Shown here in pieces: positions 9,504 to 21,003 of a stretch of DNA of 57,831 nucleotides. Every line of letters starts with the position of its first letter. Position 1 is the stretch's first letter. Source of the DNA: Bacteroidales bacterium (GTDB lineage: Bacteria; Bacteroidota; Bacteroidia; Bacteroidales; F082); contig JAGCPH010000051.1 of assembly GCA_017645275.1 (NCBI GenBank), positions 1 to 57,831 on the forward strand, given 5' to 3'. A program made the translations under genes and the position numbers. The notes beneath the pieces are model-generated. The model was not told the origin of the DNA. It searched no databases and was given only the letters and a program-made list of their open reading frames with translations.

Positions 9504-9620
9504 ATGAAAGTCAGAGCATCAATCAAGAAGAGATCAGACGATTGCAAGATAGTGCGTCGCAAAGGTAAATTGTATGTAATTAACAAAAAGAACCCTAAAG
9601 AAAAACAACGTCAGGGTTAA
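9504..9620 (+). CDS. rpmJ: 50S ribosomal protein L36, zinc-free type
   Basis: A 38-residue gene starting [20 protein letters not shown] and ending NPKEKQRQG. This is L36 by its start, its basic core and its QRQG end. The zinc-binding C-x2-C...C...H set of classical L36 is reduced to a single Cys, so this is the zinc-independent form. It lies between infA and rpsM, its conserved place. Confidence 0.96.
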   Translation: MKVRASIKKRSDDCKIVRRKGKLYVINKKNPKEKQRQG

Positions 9621-9641
9621 TTAAACAAAAACAGATAAATT

Positions 9642-10019
9642 ATGGCTAGAATTGCTGGTGTAGATATCCCGAACAACAAACAAGGTCAAATATCTTTAAC
9701 CTACATTTACGGTATCGGCCGTTCGGCTGCAAAGGCTATCCTTACAGAAGCCAATGTACCGTTTGAGAAGAAAGTCCAGGACTGGACCGATGATGAGCAG
9801 AACACAATCCGTAACATCATCGCCGACAATTACAAAACTGAAGGTGAACTCCGCAGCGAGATCCAGATCAACATCAAACGTTTGATGGATATCGGTTGCT
9901 ACAGAGGAATCCGTCACCGTATCGGTTTGCCGCTCCGTGGTCAGAGCACAAAGAACAACGCTCGTACACGTAAGGGCCGCAAGAAGACCGTTGCTAACAA
10001 GAAGAAAGCCACGAAGTAG
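9642..10019 (+). CDS. rpsM: 30S ribosomal protein S13
   Basis: A 125-residue S13 with helix-two-turn-helix start [15 protein letters not shown], the [15 protein letters not shown] block and the C-terminal basic signature [23 protein letters not shown]13 forms the bridge from the 30S head to L5. Unusually for this operon, 144 bases of repetitive non-coding sequence follow before rpsK. Confidence 0.98.
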   Translation: MARIAGVDIPNNKQGQISLTYIYGIGRSAAKAILTEANVPFEKKVQDWTDDEQNTIRNIIADNYKTEGELRSEIQINIKRLMDIGCYRGIRHRIGLPLRGQSTKNNARTRKGRKKTVANKKKATK

Positions 10020-10117
10020 TCGCTAGTCACTAGTCGCTAGTCGCTAGTTTTTAGTCGCTAGTCACTAAAGATTAAAGATTAAAGACTAAAGACTAAAGAC
10101 TAAAGACTAAAGACTAA
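10020..10117. repeat. Heptamer tandem repeat between rpsM and rpsK
   Basis: Starting right after the rpsM stop, the sequence reads as 14 consecutive 7-base units: TCGCTAG, TCACTAG, TCGCTAG twice, TTTTTAG, TCGCTAG, TCACTAA, AGATTAA twice, AGACTAA five times. The unit drifts from TCGCTAG to AGACTAA but the 7-base phase never breaks. It has no coding capacity and lies inside a ribosomal protein operon. Confidence 0.9.
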
Positions 10118-10163
10118 AAGTGGTTGGATCATATTAAATACCATTAAAAAATTAGTGAATTAA

Positions 10164-10553
10164 ATGGCAAAAAATTCAAAAAGCGTTAAGAAACGTGTTG
10201 TGAAGATTGAGGCTACCGGTAAGGCATTTATCAAAGCTTCTTTCAATAACATCATCATTTCATTAGCAAACAATGAAGGACAAGTCATATCTTGGGCATC
10301 AGCCGGAAAGATGGGCTTCAAGGGTTCGAAGAAGAACACACCGTACGCAGCTCAGATGGCAGCAGAAGAGTGCTCAAAGACAGCGTATGACTTGGGATTA
10401 CGTAAAGTTAAAGTTTATGTCAAGGGACCAGGCGCAGGTCGTGAATCAGCTATCCGCGCTATCCATTCATCAGGCGTGGAAGTGACCGAAATCATCGACG
10501 TCACACCAATACCGCACAACGGTTGCCGTCCGCCAAAACGTAGAAGAGTGTAA
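10164..10553 (+). CDS. rpsK: 30S ribosomal protein S11
   Basis: A 129-residue S11: [42 protein letters not shown] and the C-terminal signature [19 protein letters not shown]11 lies in the platform of the 30S subunit near the E-site codon. It follows the heptamer repeat at a distance of 46 bases. Confidence 0.98.
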   Translation: MAKNSKSVKKRVVKIEATGKAFIKASFNNIIISLANNEGQVISWASAGKMGFKGSKKNTPYAAQMAAEECSKTAYDLGLRKVKVYVKGPGAGRESAIRAIHSSGVEVTEIIDVTPIPHNGCRPPKRRRV

Positions 10554-10580
10554 TTGTTAAACATTTAAAAAGAAGAAGTT

Positions 10581-11186
10581 ATGGCAAGATATACAGGTCC
10601 TAAGACAAAGATCGCCCGTAAGTTTGGTGAACCAATCTACGGCTCTGACAAGTATTACGAAAAGAGAAATTTCCCTCCAGGACAACACGGAGCAGCCAAG
10701 AAACGTAAGAAAGTTTCTGAATATGGTATCCAGTTGCAGGAGAAGCAGAAGGCAAAATACACCTACGGTATCCTCGAGCGCCAGTTCCGTAACACATTCG
10801 AGAAGGCTTCGAAGAAGAAGGGTATCACCGGTGAGATCCTCCTCCAGCTTATCGAGTCACGCGTTGACAACACAGTGTATCGTCTCGGCATAGCCCCTAC
10901 ACGTGACGCCGCCCGTCAGCTCGTCAGCCACCGCCACATCACAGTGAACGGCAAAGTGATGAACATCCCTTCAGCAATGCTGAAACCAGGCGACATCGTA
11001 GCAGTGCGCGAGAAATCAAAGAGCTTGGAAGTGATTACAAATTCAGTGGGTAGCCACGTTAACAACTACCCATGGTTAGAATGGGATTCAAATACCCTCA
11101 CAGGAAAGTTCATGAGCTATCCTAACCGCGAGGATATTCCTGAGACCATCAATGAACAGCTTATCGTTGAGTTGTATTCTAAATAA
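10581..11186 (+). CDS. rpsD: 30S ribosomal protein S4
   Basis: A 201-residue S4 starting [19 protein letters not shown] with no zinc-binding Cys in the N-terminal region. The S4 RNA-binding domain is near residues 90-150 ([34 protein letters not shown]). S4 nucleates 16S rRNA folding and in many bacteria represses its own operon. Confidence 0.98.
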   Translation: MARYTGPKTKIARKFGEPIYGSDKYYEKRNFPPGQHGAAKKRKKVSEYGIQLQEKQKAKYTYGILERQFRNTFEKASKKKGITGEILLQLIESRVDNTVYRLGIAPTRDAARQLVSHRHITVNGKVMNIPSAMLKPGDIVAVREKSKSLEVITNSVGSHVNNYPWLEWDSNTLTGKFMSYPNREDIPETINEQLIVELYSK

Positions 11187-11205
11187 TCGAATATAAACTG
11201 ATATT

Positions 11206-12198
11206 ATGGCAATATTAGCATTTCAGAGACCTGACAAGGTCATAATGGTAGAATCGACAGACAAACACGGTGTCTTCGAATTTCGCCCGCTCGAGCCTGG
11301 CTACGGCATGACAATCGGTAACGCTTTGAGAAGAGTCCTCCTCTCATCGCTCGAAGGCTACGCTATCACATCAATCCGCATCGAAGGCGTGGAGCACGAG
11401 ATGGCTCCTATCCCTGGTGTGATCGAAGACCTTACCGATATCGTGTTGAAATTCAAACAGGTCCGTTTCAAACAACAAATCCCGGGTGAGACATTCGAAA
11501 AGGTCACCGTCGTCATCGGTGGACAGGAAGAATTCGTCGCCGGCGATATCAACAAGTTCTTGTCAGTATTCCAAGTGCTGAACCCTGAACTCGTGATTTG
11601 CCACATGGATCCTTCGGTGAAACTGACTATCGACCTCACCATCGGAAAGGGAAGAGGTTATGTCAACGCCGATGAGAACAAAGTGCTCAACGCACCTGTC
11701 AACACCATCGCCATCGATTCAATCCATACACCTATAAGAAACGTCAGCTTCAAAGTCGACAACTTCCGCGTCGAGCAGAAGACCGACTATGAGAAGCTCA
11801 TTCTCGACATCGAGACCGACGGCTCAATAGCACCGAAAGACGCTATGACAGAAGCCGCTAAGATACTCATCTATCACCTTATGCTGTTCAGCGATGAGCG
11901 CATCACCCTGATGGACGAGCAGAAGACGGTGTCGGAAGACTTTGACGAAGGCTCGCTGCATATCCGCCAGCTCCTCAAGACCAAGTTGGTCGACATGGAC
12001 CTCTCGGTGCGCGCCCTCAACTGCCTCAAAGCAGCCGAGGTGGAGACTATCGGTGAACTCGTCGCCCTCAACAAGGCAGACCTGCTCAAGTTCCGCAACT
12101 TCGGTAAGAAGTCGCTCACAGAGCTTGAAGAGTTAGTCAGAAGCAAGGGACTCGAATTTGGAATGAATATCAGTAAATACAAATTAGATAAGGAATAA
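11206..12198 (+). CDS. rpoA: DNA-directed RNA polymerase subunit alpha
   Basis: A 330-residue alpha subunit. The N-terminal domain (about 1-230) has the dimerisation motifs [28 protein letters not shown] and [14 protein letters not shown]; the C-terminal domain (about 250-325) has the helix-hairpin-helix region [19 protein letters not shown] and [16 protein letters not shown], which contacts regulators and upstream DNA. Located between rpsD and rplQ as usual. Confidence 0.98.
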   Translation: MAILAFQRPDKVIMVESTDKHGVFEFRPLEPGYGMTIGNALRRVLLSSLEGYAITSIRIEGVEHEMAPIPGVIEDLTDIVLKFKQVRFKQQIPGETFEKVTVVIGGQEEFVAGDINKFLSVFQVLNPELVICHMDPSVKLTIDLTIGKGRGYVNADENKVLNAPVNTIAIDSIHTPIRNVSFKVDNFRVEQKTDYEKLILDIETDGSIAPKDAMTEAAKILIYHLMLFSDERITLMDEQKTVSEDFDEGSLHIRQLLKTKLVDMDLSVRALNCLKAAEVETIGELVALNKADLLKFRNFGKKSLTELEELVRSKGLEFGMNISKYKLDKE

Positions 12199-12203
12199 TA
12201 GAG

Positions 12204-12701
12204 ATGAGACACAATAATAAAATCAATCATTTAGGAAGAAAATCGGCTCACCGCAACTCGATGCTCGCCAACATGGCCGCTTCGTTGATCCTTGAGAAAC
12301 GCATCATCACAACCACAGCTAAGGCTAAGGCTTTGCGTCTCTACGTCGAGCCAATGATCACACGTTCCAAAGACGACTCAACCAATTCACGCCGTATCGT
12401 TTTCGCACAGTTGCAAAACAAATACGCTGTCACAGAGTTGTTCCGCGAAGTTAGCCAGAAGGTCGCTAACCGTCCAGGTGGCTACACACGTATCATCAAG
12501 CTCGGTCTCCGCGCCGGTGACAACGCCGATATGTGCATGATGGAGCTCGTTGACTATAACGATATCTACACCAACGGCAAGAAAGCTGCTAAAGCAACCA
12601 AGACAACACGTCGTGGTGGCAAGAAGAAAGCAGCTGAGGCTCCTAAAGCTGAAGAGGCTCCTGTAGCAGAAGCTCCAGCAGCAGAAGCAAAGGCTGAATA
12701 A
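12204..12701 (+). CDS. rplQ: 50S ribosomal protein L17 with Ala/Lys/Glu-rich tail
   Basis: A 165-residue L17. The core ([17 protein letters not shown] to about residue 120) is standard and ends with [16 protein letters not shown]. It is followed by some 45 extra residues rich in Lys, then in Ala, Glu and Pro, a low-complexity tail seen in Bacteroidota L17. Last gene of the ribosomal block; a strong terminator follows 26 bases later. Confidence 0.97.
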   Translation: MRHNNKINHLGRKSAHRNSMLANMAASLILEKRIITTTAKAKALRLYVEPMITRSKDDSTNSRRIVFAQLQNKYAVTELFREVSQKVANRPGGYTRIIKLGLRAGDNADMCMMELVDYNDIYTNGKKAAKATKTTRRGGKKKAAEAPKAEEAPVAEAPAAEAKAE

Positions 12702-12727
12702 GACTTTAGCCATTGGCTACCAATACT

Positions 12728-12762
12728 GTGGAGACGTTTATGGAACGTCTCCACTTTTTTTT
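12728..12762 (+). terminator. Rho-independent terminator of the ribosomal block
   Basis: A perfect 11-base stem, GTGGAGACGTT at 12728-12738 and AACGTCTCCAC at 12744-12754, with a five-base loop and eight T residues behind it. It separates rplQ from eno. Confidence 0.93.
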
Positions 12763-12793
12763 ATAAAATTATCCGCATTTCCAAAATTATTTG

Positions 12794-12801
12794 TAATTTT
12801 G
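12794..12801 (+). promoter_or_regulatory. -7 promoter box before eno
   Basis: TAATTTTG matches the Bacteroidota -7 consensus TAnnTTTG and lies 35 bases before the eno start. No TTTG is seen at the usual -33 distance, so only the -7 half is supported. Confidence 0.5.
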
Positions 12802-12833
12802 TAGCTTGATTAAATAGGTTTTAAAATTTTTGA

Positions 12834-15550
<2,717 letters not shown>

Positions 15551-15551
15551 A

Positions 15552-17837
15552 TTAGAATGGGTATCCGATACCGAAGTTCCACACCAAGTCACGCCACTGC
15601 AACTTGCTGATGCGCCAACGTGAGCCCTCGTCGTATGCCGGGTCACACAGAGGCGCCGCTATATCAAGTCGGATAAGGAAGAATGAGAAGTCGAAACGGA
15701 AGCCGAGACCCGCGTCGACAGCTATCTGCTTGTAAAACTTGTCGAATTTAAACTGTCCTCCAGGGAACGCTTCGTCGTTGCTGAGCGTCCAGATGTTACC
15801 CATATCGCAGAACAATGCACCTTTCAAGACACCGTATAAAGGGTAACGGTATTCGAAATTCGTCTCCAGCTGCAAGTCACCGATATGCTCGATGTCGTAG
15901 CCGTATTCGTTCTTGAACTCACCAGGTCCCAGACTCCTGAAACGCCATCCGCGCATGCCGTTGGTACCGCCTGCATAGAAGCTCCTTTCAAAAGGCAGAC
16001 CGGTAGAGTTGCCATATGCTATGCCTTGTCCGTAAACGAAACGCATCGCCAAGGTGTTTTTGCTGGTGAAATAATGGTAAAACCTAAAATCGAACTGATA
16101 TTTGAAGAACTGGGCATAACGAATACCCAAAATCTCATGATGACCATCGTTTTCAGTCATGATAGACGTGTTGTTGAACAACGACAGCAGGTTTCCCGAC
16201 GTCTCGATATCGAATTTCAAATAGAAGAAGTCGTTATCTTTCTTCTTGATATTCTGGTTGTTGAAGATAAACGAATAGTTCAAACCGAAAATCAAGTGGT
16301 CGGTGTACTGCTCCTTGATACGCTGGTTGGTCTCAAACTCGAGCAAAAAAGCGAACAATTCATCTGGTAACACCTTCACAATGTTGAAGTTAAGAGGTGT
16401 CAGTATGTGTTCTATTGTGGGTGTCGTCTTCCAGTTATAACCAAACGACGCCATTCCGATATATCTGGTATACAACGGTCTGATCTGTACGTTGTAGCCT
16501 GTTGAGAGTATTGTCTTGGGCTGGTATTCTATAACAAATCTGTTCAGCTTGATGGGGGAGAGGAATCGCGGGAACAGAATGCTAGCGTCGATGCCGAGCT
16601 CCTTGGTGTTGAACAGGCCTTCCGAGATGATGTAGTCTTCCACACGTTGTGCCTGGAAACCGCCACGGAGCGTTATCCTCAACACCTCCGAACCCCTGAA
16701 AATATTGTTGTTTCGGTAAGAGATGCTTCCCAACGCGCCGAGGTCGCCACCTGAGTTGTTGCCTTCAAGCTGTATGTTGTAATAGTGCAGCTTGCCTTTC
16801 TGCAAGGTGATGTCGCATCTTAATGGCTTTATCGAGTCGTTGCTGCCAGGGATGGTGTCGAGGTAGATGTTGCTCATGCTGTAAAGTTTCAAACTACCCA
16901 TCGCCCTGTATGTCTGGCTGATTTTTTTCTGACAGAACTCCTCGCCGGGACGCATCTGTATCACCTGGTCGAAAGTCTGCAGATGCACCTTCGGATTCTT
17001 GTTGTAGATGAAGTTAAAAGTATATTCAGGACCTCTTCTGCTCAACGAGAAAGTGTGTTGGACGGTGTCCATCGGCCCAGTATCCGTTATTTTGAAGTCA
17101 GGGTAGATGTAGACATCCTTGAGCGCATATTTGTCGTGTTTCTTGCCATCGATGCGCACCGTCACGTCGGCCTTGTGCTGCATCAGGTTAGTGTCAACCT
17201 CGTAGATGATGTACTCTCTAGTAAACATGAAATAGCCGTTGTCGCGCAGATGCGTCGTGATGAGGTCACGCTGCTTGTCCATGGTGTAGGCGTTGTAGAT
17301 GTCGCCTTCCTTTACCGGCAGTTCGTCTTGTATCTTTTTGATTTCCTTGGCAATAGCGCTGTCGCCAATCTTGTAGTCGATATTACGGATATAATATGGC
17401 TTCGACGGATGCACGACGTAATCTACCAGGGCGCGCCCTTCAACAATCGTTTTTTCAGGTGTCACCTTCGACTTGAAATAGCCGGTGTTGTTGAGATATT
17501 TCTCAATGAGACGCTTCGACTCGGCCATGTTTTTATCGTTGACATATACCGGCTCTTTCGCTACGTTTTTGTTGATCCAACGGTAAAAACCTTTGTCGGT
17601 CTTGTTGAGCGTCTTGTAATACAGCCACACTCGCGGCATCCATCCCAGGAAACTTCTGCTCGGTTTCTGGACGATGTTGCTCGAGATGTCAGATCTTGAG
17701 ATGTTATACTTTTCAGGCTCGAAATCCACGGTGTTGTTAATCAATATTGCCTCGTTTTTCGGAACGTATCCCTTGATGGCACAACCAGCTAGGAACAATG
17801 CCAATAACGAAAACAATATTGGTTTAACAATTCTCAT
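15552..17837 (-). CDS. tamL: TamL-type Omp85 lipoprotein (BamA/TamA family)
   Basis: A 761-residue outer-membrane protein. It starts with a lipoprotein signal peptide (lipobox LAGC, Cys19), continues with POTRA-like repeats to about residue 370 (for example ARALVDYVVHPSKPYYIRNID and LKDVYIYPDFKI) and ends with an Omp85 barrel that includes GGTNGMRGWRFRSLGPGEF and a C-terminal Phe (GIGYPF). A lipid-anchored TamA-like protein of this form is known as TamL in Bacteroidota and is thought to help insert outer-membrane proteins. Its ATG overlaps the folC stop (ATGA). A second possibility is a divergent BamA paralogue. Confidence 0.85.
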   Translation of the reverse strand: MRIVKPILFSLLALFLAGCAIKGYVPKNEAILINNTVDFEPEKYNISRSDISSNIVQKPSRSFLGWMPRVWLYYKTLNKTDKGFYRWINKNVAKEPVYVNDKNMAESKRLIEKYLNNTGYFKSKVTPEKTIVEGRALVDYVVHPSKPYYIRNIDYKIGDSAIAKEIKKIQDELPVKEGDIYNAYTMDKQRDLITTHLRDNGYFMFTREYIIYEVDTNLMQHKADVTVRIDGKKHDKYALKDVYIYPDFKITDTGPMDTVQHTFSLSRRGPEYTFNFIYNKNPKVHLQTFDQVIQMRPGEEFCQKKISQTYRAMGSLKLYSMSNIYLDTIPGSNDSIKPLRCDITLQKGKLHYYNIQLEGNNSGGDLGALGSISYRNNNIFRGSEVLRITLRGGFQAQRVEDYIISEGLFNTKELGIDASILFPRFLSPIKLNRFVIEYQPKTILSTGYNVQIRPLYTRYIGMASFGYNWKTTPTIEHILTPLNFNIVKVLPDELFAFLLEFETNQRIKEQYTDHLIFGLNYSFIFNNQNIKKKDNDFFYLKFDIETSGNLLSLFNNTSIMTENDGHHEILGIRYAQFFKYQFDFRFYHYFTSKNTLAMRFVYGQGIAYGNSTGLPFERSFYAGGTNGMRGWRFRSLGPGEFKNEYGYDIEHIGDLQLETNFEYRYPLYGVLKGALFCDMGNIWTLSNDEAFPGGQFKFDKFYKQIAVDAGLGFRFDFSFFLIRLDIAAPLCDPAYDEGSRWRISKLQWRDLVWNFGIGYPF

Positions 17838-19120
17838 ATAACCTCTGCTACTGTAAAGTTACTGCCTCCGACGAATACCACGTCGTCGAAATGGGCGTTG
17901 TTGAGCGCCGAATGGTACGCCTGCTGCACCGATTCATAGACGTTGCCTCTCAATCCGACCTGTAATGCTTTGTCTGCCAATATGTTAGCATCCAATCCGC
18001 GAGGGATGTCAGCCTTGCAGAAATAATACTCGGCGTATTGCGGCAACAGATTCAGAATCCCGTCGATGTCTTTGTCGTTGACGCAGCCCAGAACGAAGTG
18101 TAACTTCCTGAAAACCATGTCACTAAGCTGCATCGTGATCTCTTTTATTCCGCCTACGTTGTGCCCCGTGTCGGCTATCACCAGCGGCTGACGGCTCAAG
18201 ACCTGCCATCTGCCCATCAGGTTAGTGTTTTTCACCACAAATTCAAGTCCGTTGATGATGTCTTTCTTCTCGATATTGAACTTCTCTTTCAGAATCTCGA
18301 CGGCGCATATCACCGTGGAGAGGTTTTTCTTCTGATAATATCCTAAAAGCGGAAACTCTACTGCTTCGATATAAAGCTCGTTGTTTTTCCAGATGTCAAA
18401 CTTCTGATAATCAAGCGATTCCACATGAACCTTGTCGCAGTCGATGATCTGGTCGGCGAAGTAGATAGGGGCGTTGCATTCCTGCGCTTTCTTGATGAAC
18501 ACGTCTTTTGTCTCAGACTGTGTCTCGCCGATGACCACTGGTGTGTTCGGCTTTATTATGCCTGCTTTCTCGACGGCTATCTCCGCCAAGGTGTTGCCCA
18601 GCATGTGTACATGATCCAATGAAATATTGGTTATCACGCTGAGTTCCGGCATTATCACATTGGTCGAGTCTAATCTGCCTCCGAGACCCACCTCGATGAT
18701 AGCGATGTCTACTTTTTCCTTTGCGAAATAGTCGAACGCCATGCCTGTAGCCATCTCGAAAAACGAGAGCTGCATCTCCTCAAACTTGGCTTTGTTGCCA
18801 TCGATGAAGTCGATAACGCTCTGCTCGTCAATCATTTGACCGTTTACACGGATGCGTTCACGGAAGTCGAGCAGGTGAGGGGAGGTGTAGAGTCCTGTTT
18901 TGTAGCCGCATTCCTGGAATATCGATGCCAGGGTATGCGACACTGTGCCTTTGCCGTTGGTGCCTGCTACGTGCACTGTCTTGAACTTCTTCTCCGGATT
19001 GCCAAGAAAATCAAGCAGTTCCACGATGTTGCCGAGGTCGGGTTTGTAAGCCTTTGCCCCAATCTTCTGGTACATCGGGAACTTGTTGAACATCCAGTTT
19101 GTTGTCTCAGCGTAGTTCAT
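17834..19120 (-). CDS. folC: Folylpolyglutamate / dihydrofolate synthase
   Basis: A 428-residue Mur-ligase-family enzyme that adds glutamate to folates (and possibly to dihydropteroate). The P-loop is HVAGTNGKGTVSHTLA (about 50-65), followed by LYTSPHLLDFRERIRVNGQ, the central GLGGRLDSTNVI and a C-terminal VGGSNFTVAEV. It overlaps the tonB-like gene and tamL by four bases each, so this cytosolic enzyme is embedded in an envelope operon. Confidence 0.93.
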   Translation of the reverse strand: MNYAETTNWMFNKFPMYQKIGAKAYKPDLGNIVELLDFLGNPEKKFKTVHVAGTNGKGTVSHTLASIFQECGYKTGLYTSPHLLDFRERIRVNGQMIDEQSVIDFIDGNKAKFEEMQLSFFEMATGMAFDYFAKEKVDIAIIEVGLGGRLDSTNVIMPELSVITNISLDHVHMLGNTLAEIAVEKAGIIKPNTPVVIGETQSETKDVFIKKAQECNAPIYFADQIIDCDKVHVESLDYQKFDIWKNNELYIEAVEFPLLGYYQKKNLSTVICAVEILKEKFNIEKKDIINGLEFVVKNTNLMGRWQVLSRQPLVIADTGHNVGGIKEITMQLSDMVFRKLHFVLGCVNDKDIDGILNLLPQYAEYYFCKADIPRGLDANILADKALQVGLRGNVYESVQQAYHSALNNAHFDDVVFVGGSNFTVAEVI

Positions 19121-19845
19121 TGTCTTAAGGTATAATAGTATGTTATCGTTCCTTTTTGCAGCTCTGCTGCGTCTTTGTCGGGCGCGAACACCGATGTCTT
19201 CGCTGCGTTTATAGCTTCTTGTCGCATCCGTGTGTTGGTTATCGTGGTACCTTTCCCAATCTTGGCGTTTTGTACACGTCCGTCACGGTCCACCCAGATG
19301 TCGACCACTATGGTGCCTTCTTCTGTCACGCCGTCTTTGCTCGGGTGTGGCAGGCTCTTCGCGCCACGGCCGCCGAGGTCAAACGATGGTCCGCCTCCAG
19401 CACCGCCTTGTCCCTCATAGTTAGGGACGTTCTGGCCTCCGTTAGGGTTGCCTTGGTCGCCCGGATTGCCAGTGATACCTTCCGATGACGGCTGCTCTTC
19501 CGGCTTGTTGGTGGGTTTGAACAAGGCACGTTCGTTCACCTTTGGTTCTTCTTTCTTGGGCTTGGGCTCCTCGAGGGCAGGCGCCTCCTCGGTGTTCTGT
19601 GTCACGGTTTCCTCTTTCACCTGTTGTGGCTGAGGCTTTGGCACGCTCACCACCTCTTTGGGCTTAGGCTGCTGCTGGTTACCCATGCCTTCGTTGTACA
19701 TGCCGAGGTTGACTTCCACGCCGGCTTCGCCTGGCAACGGCCACGGTCCATGCAACGCCATGATGACAAGCAGAATCACCACGAGGGCGTGCACCGCCAC
19801 CGTGACAGCAATAGCTATTGTCTTATTTTTGTTGTCTCTCGTCAT
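19117..19845 (-). CDS. TonB-family energy transducer
   Basis: A 242-residue protein with a short cytosolic N-terminus, one transmembrane helix (about 10-32), a long Pro/Glu/Lys-rich periplasmic region (about 45-160, many PKPQPQ and EEPKPKKEE runs) and a C-terminal TonB domain (EEGTIVVDIWVDRDGRVQNA...GTITYYYTLRQ). It should pass the ExbBD proton-motive force to outer-membrane receptors. The Gly-rich stretch around residues 115-150 is a linker. Overlaps exbD and folC by four bases. Confidence 0.92.
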   Translation of the reverse strand: MTRDNKNKTIAIAVTVAVHALVVILLVIMALHGPWPLPGEAGVEVNLGMYNEGMGNQQQPKPKEVVSVPKPQPQQVKEETVTQNTEEAPALEEPKPKKEEPKVNERALFKPTNKPEEQPSSEGITGNPGDQGNPNGGQNVPNYEGQGGAGGGPSFDLGGRGAKSLPHPSKDGVTEEGTIVVDIWVDRDGRVQNAKIGKGTTITNTRMRQEAINAAKTSVFAPDKDAAELQKGTITYYYTLRQ

Positions 19846-20264
19846 TTCTTTGGTGATGTTGCCAGCAAAACCTTATGGTTCTGATGTGTCTCGTTGTTGA
19901 TGTTGTTCACCGCGTCAATCACGTTGACCACGTACTGCACCGGTACATTCTTGTCGGAACGCACCACTACAGTGCCTTCGCTGCCTTGGTTGGCTTTGTT
20001 GAGCTCCACCAGGATCTCTGGCTGCAGCTGGTCTTCAGCCACTTTGCGCTCTTCCACGAAATAGTCGTTGTTCTCGTTGATATACACAGTGACTGTCTGC
20101 TTCGCCATGGTTCGGCTGCTGCTCTGTGGCAACAGCAGCTTGATGGCGTTAGGCGCTATCAGTGTCGACGTCAGCATGAAGAAGATGAGGAGCAGAAACA
20201 CGAGGTCGGACATCGACGACATGTTAAACTCCACCTTTCTTTGATTTCTGCGTTTGAGTGCCAT
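19842..20264 (-). CDS. exbD: ExbD/TolR-family proton-channel subunit
   Basis: A 140-residue protein with cytosolic basic N-terminus, one transmembrane helix with the conserved aspartate (SMSDLVFLLLIFFMLTST, Asp20) and a periplasmic domain ending in VVRSDKNVPVQYVVNVIDAV, typical of ExbD. It partners ExbB in a proton-driven motor for TonB. Two bases separate it from exbB and it overlaps the tonB-like gene. Confidence 0.94.
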   Translation of the reverse strand: MALKRRNQRKVEFNMSSMSDLVFLLLIFFMLTSTLIAPNAIKLLLPQSSSRTMAKQTVTVYINENNDYFVEERKVAEDQLQPEILVELNKANQGSEGTVVVRSDKNVPVQYVVNVIDAVNNINNETHQNHKVLLATSPKK

Positions 20265-20266
20265 GG

Positions 20267-20956
20267 TTACTTAGCTGGTTCGTTCAACACATCCATAAAC
20301 TCAATGCTCTTTGCCTCGAGCATGTTAACCACCTTGTCGATTTGTGCTACAAGGATATTGTAGAAAATAAAGGCGATGATACCTACGATGAGACCGCCCA
20401 CCGTTGTCACCATAGCCTGGTAGATGCCTTCCGAGAGAGTTGCGATGTCGATGTTGTTGCCTGCGCTTGCCATCTGGAAGAATGCGCGAATCATACCGAT
20501 GACGGTGCCGAGGAAGCCCAGCATTGGGCCGGCGCCAGAAATCATGGCGAGCAGCGCCACACCTTTCTCAAGACGGCTAACTTCAAGATTACCAACGTTT
20601 TCCACAGCTGTCTGAATGTCGTTGAGCGGCTTGCCGATACGCGAGATACCTTTCTCAATCATTCGTGAAAGCGGGGTGTCGGTCTGCTTGCAAAGCTCCT
20701 TGGCCTCAGCTAAGTTGCCTTCTTTCATTGAGTTACGAATCGATTCCATGAAACCGTCGTCGTTCTTGGCGGCTCTGTTGATGTTGATGAATCGCTCGAT
20801 GAAGATATAAACCGCAACCATCGAGAATATGCCTAAAATAAGCATGATCCAGCCGCCGTTGACGGTCATTTCCCATAACGAAATACTGTTCTCATTCTGC
20901 TCAGCGGCAGTCTCTACCACTGTTGCAGCATCCAATAAAAAACTCATTAAGTTCAT
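20267..20956 (-). CDS. exbB: ExbB/TolQ/MotA-family proton-channel subunit
   Basis: A 229-residue inner-membrane protein with three hydrophobic helices, near residues 32-55, 130-155 and 175-200. The family block GVALLAMISGAGPMLGFLGTVIGMIRAF is followed by EGIYQAMVTTVGGLIVGIIAF. It forms the pentameric motor around ExbD. A TATTTTTG -7 box lies just upstream, so it may start its own transcript behind the LytTR gene. Confidence 0.95.
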   Translation of the reverse strand: MNLMSFLLDAATVVETAAEQNENSISLWEMTVNGGWIMLILGIFSMVAVYIFIERFININRAAKNDDGFMESIRNSMKEGNLAEAKELCKQTDTPLSRMIEKGISRIGKPLNDIQTAVENVGNLEVSRLEKGVALLAMISGAGPMLGFLGTVIGMIRAFFQMASAGNNIDIATLSEGIYQAMVTTVGGLIVGIIAFIFYNILVAQIDKVVNMLEAKSIEFMDVLNEPAK

Positions 20957-20995
20957 ACACTATATTAATTAGGTATAGATAAAACAATGAAAACA

Positions 20996-21003
20996 CAAAA
21001 ATA
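20996..21003 (-). promoter_or_regulatory. -7 promoter box before exbB
   Basis: Read on the minus strand the sequence is TATTTTTG, a TAnnTTTG match, sitting directly after the LytTR gene stop and 40 bases before the exbB start. No good -33 box; an ATTG lies about 23 bases further up. Confidence 0.4.

Noticed and set aside
10020-10117. Small peptide gene or attenuator in the rpsM-rpsK gap
   Set aside because: The 7-base units contain frequent TAG and TAA triplets and give no open frame, and no stable hairpin with a T-run was seen.
16983-17699. 238-residue open frame on the plus strand
   Set aside because: It is a shadow of tamL, with no known motif.
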